This document shows positions 13,177 through 23,600 of a stretch of DNA of 64,000 nt, one piece after another. The DNA is from Catenaria anguillulae PL171 (taxonomy: Eukaryota > Blastocladiomycota > Blastocladiomycetes > Blastocladiales > Catenariaceae), in assembly GCA_002102555.1 (NCBI GenBank), contig MCFL01000006.1:310001-374000 (forward strand). Direction: 5' to 3'. Made by a program: the position numbers and the translations under genes. Positions within the stretch are counted from its first letter, which is position 1. Every line of letters starts with the position of its first letter. The notes beneath the pieces were generated by a model. The model ran no database searches. It worked only from the letters and a program-made list of their open reading frames with translations, and was not told the DNA's origin.

Positions 13177-14795
13177 GGTGACGGGTTGAAGAATCTGCGT
13201 ATGTAAATCTGATTGACGGTGTGAAATGGTAGATCTGCTGTTCCTGCCACTGCCTTGGCCTTGCTTGGAGGTAGACTCGGTCGGTGGGCGGCGGGAACTC
13301 GGCAGGTTTTGTAGTCAGCTTCGCTTCTGCTGGGTGGGGGCAGATGCCACGGAAGGAATGGCGGTGTATCGGGCTGCAGTTGTCAAGCCAAGATTTCTCA
13401 CGAGCCGCGGCCCGAGGATGGGAACGGGGCGGGCAGGTGGTCTGACCCCGCCAGGTCGACTGAGGAGGTCTGCCAATTGTCTGCAATAACGCGTGACCTT
13501 GGGCCGGGAACATGCTCCATGCCCGGGCCGTGGCGATAGGCTCAGAAGAGGTGGACCCATGAAAAATCATGAATGGAGTGCATGACGGGTGACCTCGGCC
13601 GGTGTGCTGTGTTCTGGCCCAAATGACTCGAGCTCGCTTTTCGCATCTGGCCGCGCCCGAAAACAGGGCGGCTGCAGCCCTTCGAGCGGGAAGAGCAGCC
13701 GGCGCCGCTTGCAATTCAATGCATGAATTCGAAAATGCTGCACTAGTACTTGATCAAATTGGATCAGGTGGATTTGGCAGGGGACCAGCTGATATTTCAT
13801 GGCACATTGCAACGGGCATCGTCGCGAAAACCGCATGACCATGTCAAATTGTCAATGTCTGGATGGCCATGGCCAGGACACTAGCTAGATTCGCGCACAC
13901 AATTAAATTGTCACAAGGCATTTTGCGGTGAAATGAAAACGCTGCGAACAATCGCATACGGCTGGATTTGATGCGGAGTGATTTCCTCACCAGTCACGAG
14001 AGCTTGAAAAATTCACAATCGAATCACGCGACGGCGCAAAGTGCGGATTATGCGGAGTGATCAGAGAATCGAAACACTCGCATGTGAGACATATGCCCTC
14101 CAAATCATGGGCCAATCTACCAATAATATCAATGACCATTGAGAACACGGTACCAGCGTCCTCATCGCCGTTTCTGTGATCCATCCGCCACCCCTCCTGC
14201 GATAACGATCGTCAACGGCCTCATGAAAATCACGTCACGCATGAACGACTTCGTGCTCAAAAGTCCAACCTCACATAGTCGACTCATATACATCACCATT
14301 CGCACACCACACGCGCTGAATCTGCCACGTTCGCGGTACATATACGCAGTCATTCCAGAAATGTGGGATGTCAAGTCGTGTGGTAGGTGGATCAAGAGTG
14401 CCATAGAGGCATCGGTCCGCTTCTTGAATGCCAGCGAATGCCCTGGATTCTTGTGTGTTGAATGATCAGTGGCATGATTTCTGTCGCTCATAAGGACATA
14501 TGGAAACTGGAGCGCACGGCCAATGACGTACTAGATTGTACATTGAACTCGAGGTGGCGGGAATCATAATCGACTTGAACCCGAGTGCACTTGTCTCTCG
14601 TCTCTGCCAGTGAGAGTTTACATGCAACCCATCCCGCTTTGGCTCTACATAGCAGCCCATGGTGATCTCAGTTCAGCGATCTCGTCTGACCGAGATGCCG
14701 AGATTGGGCTCCCGTTCACATCACATGTGAGGATACATGATTAGTATTGGCGACCATGATGAAGTGAATGCAATGTATAGGTCGTATTAAGGAAA
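13177..14795. other. Long intergenic region without a recognised gene
   Basis: This 1.6-kb region lies between the divergent subtilase and zinc-finger genes. A 200-codon minus-strand open frame covers about 13106-13714 but has no hydrophobic or domain pattern and overlaps the subtilase start, so I do not call it. The part from 13840 to 14300 is AT-richer. No repeats or RNA genes were recognised. Confidence 0.5.
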
Positions 14796-16270
14796 ATGGC
14801 CCGCACAAAGCGCACCGAGCGATCTGCTCCCGGTCCTTCTCAACTGCAGCCCGGCTCACCGCCGCTGTCCAGCCATCCGCTGCCGCCGCCGGCAGATGCC
14901 GAGCAACCCGATCCATCTGCGCTGCCACCAACCTGGCCAACGATGGCAAAAGATCATTCTGATCCCGTTGTGGACCATGAAGACGACAGCGGCGAGCCCA
15001 GCGCAGCAAGGCCAGCGCTAATCCTCAACCCGCTCCAACTCAACGAAACGGAGCCGCAAGTCTAGATCGTCAGTGACAAGCGTGACGCCCGTCGCAACAG
15101 CAGCAGCAACCGCAGCGTCTCCAAAACGGCGAGCAAAGTACAACTACACGTCCGACAAGAACAAGCCGTTCTGCTGCGACCACTGCAACCCAAACTCTAC
15201 TTTGGGCGCAAGCACGATCTCAAACGGCACATGGACACTAAGCATCTCAACGACCGGCCTTTTCAATGCCCGCGCCCCGGTTGCGGCCATGCATCGAATC
15301 GCCGCGATCACGCTCGAAGGCATCTCAAGAATCATACAATATGTGCGGACTATGTTCGCAAGCACCATGCGACCGACGAGAGCGTCGCGCGGCCGTGGAG
15401 CAGACATTTGGCGCTGGCGGTGCGCCGGTGGCTCCGACGCTTGGATGTCCAGTTGGGGTTTGATGCTGTTACGGTTGATTCAAACGTGTCAGAGGCAGAA
15501 GCAACGACAAATACCGTGGAATTGAGCGGTGTGAAGAGGATACAAAAGGCCAAGCAGGTGGTGGCGAGGATGGCTCAAGCGACGAGGGCCAATCGAATCG
15601 GTTACGACGATCCCTGGATCCGCCGCCACGACTGGAACGGGGATGGAGCTACCCGACCCACAGCTGTTCTTTACAGCAGCCCATGCGGCCGAGTCGCCAC
15701 CCCAGGCCCCGCTTCAATCACCATTCGCGTCTGCGTCCCTGCTTCCACCCATGGCCCCGTCCAACGCTCCCACCATTCAGCAGCAACCAATGGCTGGACC
15801 CCGTTTCCTCCTATGGGACCCACCAACCAGAGCGCATACTCAACCGTCATCCCGCCTTACCAAATACTCCCGCCGTTGCCCTTTTATCGGAACCCATTCC
15901 ACCAGCAAGCGCTTCCGACCAACCCCTCGGTAATTCCGACCCCTTTCTATGCCTCAACGCCCGCAATGTACCAGCTTCCACATTGGCCGGTATCGGTCGC
16001 GAATCCAGCCCCAACCACCAACCCGCCAGCAGTTTCCGTGGCCCGATTAGCCTGGGCCTGCTGCATCATCTGCCGCGGGATCAAATGCAGACCCTTCTCA
16101 AGAGTCGGCTCAACGTCGTTGAAGAACGGCGCCAGCAGAGCGGAGCCTTTGCCAAGGGACCCGGCCGCAAACCCGCTCGCTGTGCCATTGCGTCAAGCGA
16201 ATCACCACCGTTCCACGCCGTAATGCGCTTCAGCATGAAGTGCTTGCGTCGCTCATTTGTACATTTGTGA
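14796..16270 (+). CDS. C2H2 zinc-finger protein, reading frame interrupted
   Basis: A Pro/Ser-rich N-terminus (from ATG 14796) leads to a Lys/Arg-rich stretch and two adjacent C2H2 zinc fingers at about 15165-15330. Finger 1 reads CCDHCNPN then FGRKHDLKRHMDTKH; finger 2 is CPRPGCGHASNRRDHARRH. HDLKRH is the usual helix of a DNA-binding finger, so a nuclear transcription factor is likely. Finger 1 is split by a one-base frame change at about 15197. Downstream, family-like low-complexity sequence (Pro/Gln/Ala, then Pro/Tyr-rich, then a charged segment DQMQTLLKSRLNVVEERRQ) moves between all three frames, so at least three more breaks exist up to 16270. The stop and start are therefore uncertain. 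Whether this is decay or sequencing error cannot be decided here. Confidence 0.6.
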
Positions 16271-16563
16271 ATTGCTCGTTTCTTCCTTGCATGTCTTGTC
16301 CACATATCCCATCATTTCGTTATTCCCTGCCTGTGTTGTGTCTTTACATTCTGATTGTTTCTTGCATGATCCCCTCGCTTTTCATATGTATGTACATATC
16401 CGCAATATCCTTTCAATCGATTTCCAGCCAACGCCGCCGTTCTGCTTCACCAGCGTCCTTATGCTGTGCCGATGCCAAGACAAGCGTGATTCCATCCAGG
16501 GACAGAGATTCAGAGATATTACGTACCGTGTGGCCAAATGACAATGACAGGACATAAGTCTCA

Positions 16564-18764
16564 ATGAATGCATTGCACTCGCTGCAACCGCCCGCCATCC
16601 CTTACCTTCTCTCGCCAACCCCACCCAACCATGTTACCCCAACGCCACCCAGCGACCTCGTCGACCCAATCCTCACCCTGGCCGTGCGCCACCTGACGCC
16701 ACCTCCACAGCCCTTCCGTACAGTGACCTCGGCCACGCCTGAGCCCCATCCTCAACGTGCTCCCGCGCGCGCTCATCCCAGACGTGACCAAAGCCGCCCT
16801 TTTCGAGCTCCCATGGATCGACCTCAACTTTGCGAGCAAGCTTGGCGACACGTGCTTACTCGACTTTATGGTGAAATGGAGCGAGCAGGCGGGCGGGCGC
16901 CCTCTGCAGTACTCGAGCGAGGCGCTGGCGCTTGCGAGCACGTACGGCCACGTGCACGTGCTCGAGTGGTGGTGGACTAGGATGCAAGTGGGCGATTTGG
17001 TTGTTGTGTATTGGACGGACGAGGCCGTGGATCGCGCAAGCGAGTTTGGCCATGTAGACGTGCTCGACTGGTGGTGGGGCAAGTGCCTTGCCGAGGGTCG
17101 GCCGTTCAAGTATTCGTATCGGGCCATGGATCGCGCGAGTGCGCGCGGGTGTGTGGACGTGTTGCAATGGTGGCTGGATCATGCCGGCTTGTTGCCCGAG
17201 CTCAAGTATTCCGAGCAGGCGGTGCGCGGCGCCGCCACCAGCGGCATGTTGGACGCCTTGGATTGGTGGTCAATGCGTGCCTTTGAGCAGCAAATCGACT
17301 TGCCAGAAATGGAGGGCGTGCTGAAAGATGCAGCCGAGGCGGGCAACGTGGACATTTTGGACTGGATTGCAAGGCACAATCTTGAAGAGGGGATGGATTG
17401 GGCGCATTTGCGGTTGGATTCGGTGTTTTGGCAGCCGGCATTGACGAGCGGTCAAATGGCGGTGCTTCATTGGTGGGATACGACCGGTCACTCGTTGCCG
17501 ACGCGCTGGGTGCCTCACTCGGACCGACTGTCTCGATGGGCAGCAAAGTCGGCAAACCCCGAGGTGCTCAGTGGTTGGCCGCCAAACAAGGTTGGTTCTC
17601 GGGTCCCAAGTCGGATCTCATGCAGTTGGCCGTCGAGACAAGCACTCGATCGAGTTCTGGTTGCCCCGGAGTGGATGCGCCAATGTGGTTAATGTGCTTG
17701 ATTTCATTCAAGACTGTCCGCTTCTGTCTGGCGGCGGCGAACCCGTCTGTCCGCCAGAGTTGTTTTCAGCTGTCATCAAGCACGGACGCAGTACACGAGT
17801 GCTCGATTGGCTCAATTCGCACTTCCACTCTTGGACACCCTCCAACGACGACGTCAAGGCAGCCACCATGCGCGGCGACGTGCTCACATTGCAATGGTTC
17901 ATGGATCAGGCGTCGTTTATTCCGACGGGCGACTGGATGCCACGTTATGCCAACTGGGCTGTTGCGGGCGCTCATTTGCCCGTCCTGCAATGGTGGCATC
18001 AACGCGGGTGCAAGTACGGCCGGCAGCAGTTGCTGCTTCTTGCCAAGAAGGCGGCGGCTGACGGAAATGTGGACCTGTTCGCGTGGTGTGTCGGCCACGA
18101 AAACGGGCGGTCGGCCAGATCCATCACCGAGTTTCACCCCGTCATCGATATTGCATCGTATTGTGGCCACATTCAAGTCCTGCAATGGTGGCGTGATTGG
18201 TGCTTGCAGCACGGAGTCAAGAATGGCCAGTACACGGTAACGGCCATGGACGAAGCAAGCGCGCTGGGTAAGGTGGAAGCGTTGGAATGGTGGCTGACTT
18301 GTTCAAAGTCACCACAAGCGGTACCATTGATGTTCACTTCGGCCGCCCTGACCATTGATCGAAGCCCATTGACCGTCGATCGAGTCTTGAGCTGGTGGAT
18401 TCGGTCAGGATTGTTGGCACAGCTCAAGGGCGAAACAGTGCCCGTCATTTCGGAGCTGGCCGCGCATGGCAAAGTCAATTGGCTATACCGCCTGACTCGA
18501 GGCGGTCTCTTGTTGATGACAGTTTCCGAGTCCATGATTGTGGACGCAAGTGCCGGCGGCCATGTTTGTGTGCTCCAATACCTCATGTCATTGGGCGAAA
18601 GCATCGTATCGAGTGCACATTGGTCAAGCGCAGTGGATGATGCGGTCGTTGCAGCGATTGGAAAGGACCAGGGATATGTTCTGGACTGGTGGAAGCGGCA
18701 AGGCGTTCAATCGACAAGGTCTGGAGTCGCCTTGGCCCAGTTGCTCAATCTCGTTGCCCTTTAG
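16564..18764 (+). CDS. VLDWW-repeat (degenerate ankyrin-like) protein, copy 1
   Basis: The protein is a string of about 30-35-residue units, each ending in a signature such as VLEWWW, VLDWWWGK, VLQWWLDH, ALDWWSMR, ILDWIARH, VLHWWDTT, VLQWWRDW, ALEWWLTC and VLDWWKRQ, preceded by an Ala-Ser/Ala-Ala-x-x-Gly-His/Asn-(V/I)-x motif. The small helix-turn-helix spacing resembles degenerate ankyrin repeats, in which the second helix ends in two tryptophans. The N-terminus (SDLVDPILTLAVRHLT) looks like a leucine-rich capping helix. Coding frame changes at about 16745, 17570 and 17650 while the repeat rhythm continues, so the gene is broken or contains one-base errors. Such proteins, from memory, are multicopy in blastocladiomycete genomes; the function is unknown and protein-protein binding is only inferred. 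A second member lies at 51152-53211. Confidence 0.7.
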
Positions 18765-18823
18765 CAGTCTCGAGTCTCCAACATACATACATACACATTC
18801 TTTGACTTGCTGAGGATTCACTT

Positions 18824-20236
18824 TCACGTTACTTCTTTTTCTTCAGGCAACGCCGCTGTCGCTTGAATGCCATCTGGTTTGTTTCCGTTGATTGCGAGAG
18901 CGGATCCCATTTTCTTACCCGAGGACGAGACGGAAATGCTTTGGTTACTCGTGCTCGAGACTTTGGATGCTCGCTTGCTACCTCGCGCTGTGGCTCGTTT
19001 TTGCCTTGACCGTGTCCAGCGGAGCAGCCATTCAAATGTTCCTTCAGTGAAGATGGAAACCGACAGCGCGACACTTTGCGGTGCGCTTGCACGAATCGGG
19101 AGCCCAGATCGTTGGTTGAAGCCGAAGAAGATAAAGACAAGCCAAGCCACCAGTACAATGCATGTCTATACATCATGTTTTCCAATTCCCATGAGTCAAG
19201 TGGGGTCTTGATGGGAAGAAAGCCTGGAGGTGTCTGTTTCACACGCACCAAGATTCGAAACGAACGTGTGAGGGGATACTGAATCGATTTGGCAGCGGGG
19301 ACGCGAACGTCCGTAGCAGACGTTTGCTTGGAACCATTGCTATTGGCTACCCCAGACGAACCCGAGCCTGGAATGTCGGCATTGCTGTCTCCACGGGCTG
19401 TGGCAGAAGCTGAATCAGATGCAAATGCAATCTTGAGCGACCAGACGCTGCCACCAATCGTAATAATCTGGCGAATGGGTTTGCGATGGTTCCTTCATCA
19501 GTGTCGACATATCGTGGAGTTCACAGAGGTCTACACAATGCGTACAGGTAAGACGCCGATCGGATATGTGGTCCAAGGTGGAAACACGACCGCATCGATC
19601 CATTCGGCTGCCGCGGGAGGAGTAGAAGTCAATTTCCCATTGGGCCATCAGATCCAAGACCATGAACATACCCGGGGTCCGATCAAGCTTTTGCAATACA
19701 GTCATAAGCAACACAATCTGAAGCATCAACATGAGAACAAACATGTAGACATGTACTACTTTCAAGAACCGCCGCCTCCAGTCGGTTTGTGTCGACACAA
19801 TGGCGGCAACGCGAATGGACATTGCCGACACATATGCCGAGCAAGCAATCACCCAAGTTGCACCCCGCATAAGTTGAAATGCGACAAAGGAACCGTTTCC
19901 TGTTGCGAGTGCTGATGCGTAGATTGCGATGAAATTGACGGCATCACCAATTGCCAAGACCGCGGCCAGAAACAAGAGCCGTGCGCGAACCAAATTGACC
20001 AGACGTGGAGCTCCCCGTGGGTTGGCAGGGCTGCCGGGCTTTGGAGGAAACCAGCATCTCGCGAGCTGACACCATTGCATTGGAAATGCTTTGGGCAATA
20101 GGACAACCAAGGCCGCAGATGAAATGAGGGCAGAAACCGAGAAGACAATGATTGTGCTGACGGCAAACGGGTAGGTCACAATCGGTGTAAACTGAGAAAC
20201 GGCTCCTGATGAGCCTTGGTTCGAAAGGGCTGACAT
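18824..20236 (-). CDS. Orphan multi-pass (probably seven-TM) membrane protein
   Basis: From ATG 20236 the protein shows four clear hydrophobic segments in the first exon: VSTIIVFSVSALISSAALVV, LLFLAAVLAIGDAVNFIAIY, ATWVIACSAYVSAMSIRVAA and VYMFVLMLMLQIVLLMTVL. A later exon (about 19500-18828) carries another segment, a Ser/Gly-rich hydrophilic loop (about 19440-19300), then ALYWWLVFIFFGFNQ and a last hydrophobic stretch VALSVSIFTEGTFEWLL, followed by a basic tail. An intron lies around 19530-19640, and one frame change between 19170 and 19130 joins LYWW to LVFIFFGF. The topology suits a G-protein-coupled-receptor-like protein, but I see no diagnostic motif of a known GPCR class. It may instead be another seven-TM family. 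It converges on the VLDWW gene and is upstream (head-on) of the RPB1 3' end. Confidence 0.6.
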
Positions 20237-20601
20237 TGTATGCGTTGCTTCGAGTCGATTCAGGACTCCTGCTTCAATTGCGACAATCTAGGTATCAAAG
20301 ATATGTTACTTCCAGCTACTGGGCTTCGACGCGCGCTGCCGCGTTCGCGGTTCTTGCGAACAGTTCTGACCGCGTGCCTTGATTTCCGTATGATTTCCGC
20401 AAGTGACCTGCAGGACTAGCCTCCGCGGCGTAAACACCATCTCACCCAAAACAACCATGCATTTAAAATAGAATAAGATACTGATATGGTGACGATGATT
20501 GTGGTTTGGGAAGATTACAAGCACGAGAAGAAACAACAAATACGGGAGAGGGTGATGCACGAGCGACGGAAAACCACGCAACCACCACCAAAAAGGCTCG
20601 C
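20237..20601. other. Intergenic, between RPB1 3' end and orphan membrane protein 5' end
   Basis: This stretch should hold the RPB1 3' UTR and the promoter of the membrane-protein gene, both on the minus strand. I see no coding frame or repeat. Confidence 0.45.
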
Positions 20602-23600
20602 TCAACTGCCGCTGTTCCACCCACCGTACGAGCTGTACCCGCCTTGCTGCTGCCCATTCTGGTTCTGCGTCGGCGAATACGACCCACCATCGTCCTCATT
20701 GTTCGCGTTGCTACTGTACGTCATACCCGGCGTGTAGGATGGCGCCATCATCGATCCAGTGGCACCTGCGGCCGGAGCCGATCCATATGCTGGTGAAGCT
20801 GGTGAGTACGACGGAGACGTTGGCGAGTAGCTGGGCGACGTCGAGCTCGGGCCGTATGCGGGCGACGTGGGCGAGTACGTTGGCGACGTGGGACTGTATC
20901 CAGTTGCGCCATAGCTCGGTGACGTGGGACTGTACGACGGTGAGGTGGGGCTGTACGAGGGTGACGTCGGAGAGTACGATGGGGATGTTGGGCTGTAGGA
21001 CGGAGATGTCGGCGAGGCACCGGGTGAGGTGGGCGAGTACGACGGGGAAGTCGGACTAGTTGCGTACGCCGGACTCGTGGGCGAGTAGCTTGGGGACGTG
21101 GGACTGTATCCAAACTGAGGACTCGTCGGCGAGTAGCTGGGACTCGTGGGAGAGTAACTCGGGCTGGTGGGCGAGTACGAGGGAGAGGTCGGGCTGTAGG
21201 ACGGACTGGTCGGCGAATAAGACGGCGAGGTCGGAGAGTACCCTGGACTCGTGGGCGAGTACGATGGTGACGTGGGCGAGTAACCAGGGCTCGTTTGCTG
21301 GTACGATGGACTCGTGGGCGAGTACCCAGGGCTCGTCTGGTACGCTGGACTTGTTGGCGAATATCCGGGGCTGGTTTGATACGCTGGCGACGTTGGCGAA
21401 TACCCGCCAGGCGAGTACCCAGGCGACGTGCCTTGCGGATTGTACACCGGACTTGTCGGCACGTACCCGGGCGACTGCGGCGCGTATCCCGGCGAAAAGG
21501 CGCCACCTGCGCCTGCACCCGGACCGCTGCCATACCCAGGGGAGAATGCACCACCCTTGCTGGGTTGCGGCGACCATCCGCCAGACGCATCTCCGCGCGC
21601 CGGTGAAAATGCACCCGACGAGGCAAATCCACCGCGCGGCTCGTACCGCGGGGACGCACCACCCATGTCGTTGCGCATGGGGGTCATGCCGCCGGCATTG
21701 AAGGGCGTCGACATGCCGCCGAACGCATACGCCTCGTCCATCATCATGCCCTGCGGCATATCCCGGCGCAGAGCTTCCTCGGATAAGAGCACCTCAAACG
21801 AACCCGTGCCCAGCGGCGCAACTTGACCCAAGATAATGTTTTCGGCCACACCAGAGCAATCATCCAGCGATCCAACGCCGGCGGCATCCACGAGAATTTC
21901 GACCGTCTCCTCAAACGAGCATCGCATGAGTGCCGACGCTTCGGTGCGGTTGATACCATGGCGCGTAATGGACATGAGGTAGCCACGACTCGTCATGACG
22001 TCGACCAGCATGGCCAAGTGGCGGTAGTTGACGTACGAACCGTCACGCTCAATAACGTTACGAATTTCCTTGAGAACCGCCGCCCGCGCCGCCTCGATAC
22101 CCAGCACGTGCAGCACCTCGAGACAGTTGTTGGAATACACGAGCTCGCCGCGGACAGACTCGTGGCACATGACTTCCTTCATGTTTGTGCCATCCGTCTC
22201 CAAAATCCACTCTTCGCGATCCACAAACTCGCCATTGGGCTCCATGTGCCGGACCTTGGTCTTGTTCATGTACACGCGATCAATGTTTTCGATACCGCGC
22301 AGCGTCACCCGATCCAGCAACACCTTCTCGAGCTCGCGCAACACCCGTTCCTCCTCGTCGCTCGCCTCCTCGGCCATCATGGCCTCCTTGTCCTTGTAAG
22401 GGCGAATGCGAATCACAGGGTGCGAAGTCTCTGGGTCGGCAATCACCTCCATGCGCGCGCCGTTCTTGGCAAAGTAATCGGAAATGATTTGCTGCAAGGC
22501 CATGTTGTCCAACTCCTTGTCGACAAGCACACCATAGTAATCGATCGCCAACCGAAGCACCCAGGGCGAGAGCATGTTCGCATCCGTGTTGTCGCCCTCA
22601 ATCATGTAGTACGACTCGACCATGTCCTTGTCCTCTTCGAGCTGGGTCGTGGTCGGATCTGGATCGTACAAGATCTCGGTTGAAATCGTGGCCTTGCGCA
22701 GTGTCGCGTGCTCCAAGTCGGCCTGCACCTTCTTTGCGTCTTGGGGCGTCTCGCGGGACCCTTCCTTCAAGTACACGGTCAAGGACGGCGTCTTGATGTT
22801 GGGCGCCACGTTGATGATTTCCTTGAGACGTGGCACACCGAGCGTCACGTTCTTGGACGACACACCGGCGAAATGGAACGTGTTGAGCGTCATTTGCGTG
22901 GCCGGCTCACCAATCGACTGCGCGGCAATGATCCCACCATCTCACCCGGGTGCACTTGCGCCGTCGCAAATCGCGTCTTGATTTCGCCACAACATAGTCA
23001 AACGCGCGTCGGTCCAGGCAAAACTCTTGCAACACGCGCTTGGTGGCCAGCGTCGATCGCACGAGAATCTGCATGAGCAGCGTGCATTCTTTTGCGCCTC
23101 GCGCGACAACTTGTCGGTGCCGGGCACCACGACCAGCTGCGTACAGAGCGACTTGACAGACGCAACAATGTGCTCCGGGTGCAAGTTGGACGGCTGGGAC
23201 TTGTCAAGCTTGAACATGTTTTGCGCGTTCCAAATGATGCGATTGAGGTTGCCCGGCAACGGCCACCGCGCGTCGCCGCGCTTGAACACTTGCTGCAACT
23301 GGGCACGATCCACTTGCAACTGGCGAAACTCGTCGTCGAGCAAATCCTGAACCTCGGCCGTTTGAATCTCCTTCATGATGCCAAACTCGACGCTCGAGCT
23401 GCGCAACCCACGCGGCGTTCGGGCTCGGTCACGTCCACACGGAACCGCATCTCAAACTTGCTGTCCGACATGCGTAACGGCTCGAGGACCTGTGATTCGA
23501 CCCTTGTTCCGTCCATACCGTCTTCACCATACAAGAACTGGATAATGTTGCCCTGGGCGTTCCGCACGGTCCCGTCATACTTGACCATAATGTCCTCGAG

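Noticed and set aside
13106-13714. 202-codon minus-strand open frame upstream of the subtilase
   Set aside because: It overlaps the subtilase start, has no domain, and its composition looks like an out-of-frame GC-rich shadow.
20748-21662. Long Arg/Pro/Thr-rich minus-strand frame and Trp/Ser-rich plus-strand frames over the RPB1 CTD
   Set aside because: They are shadows of the 21-base CTD repeat in other frames.
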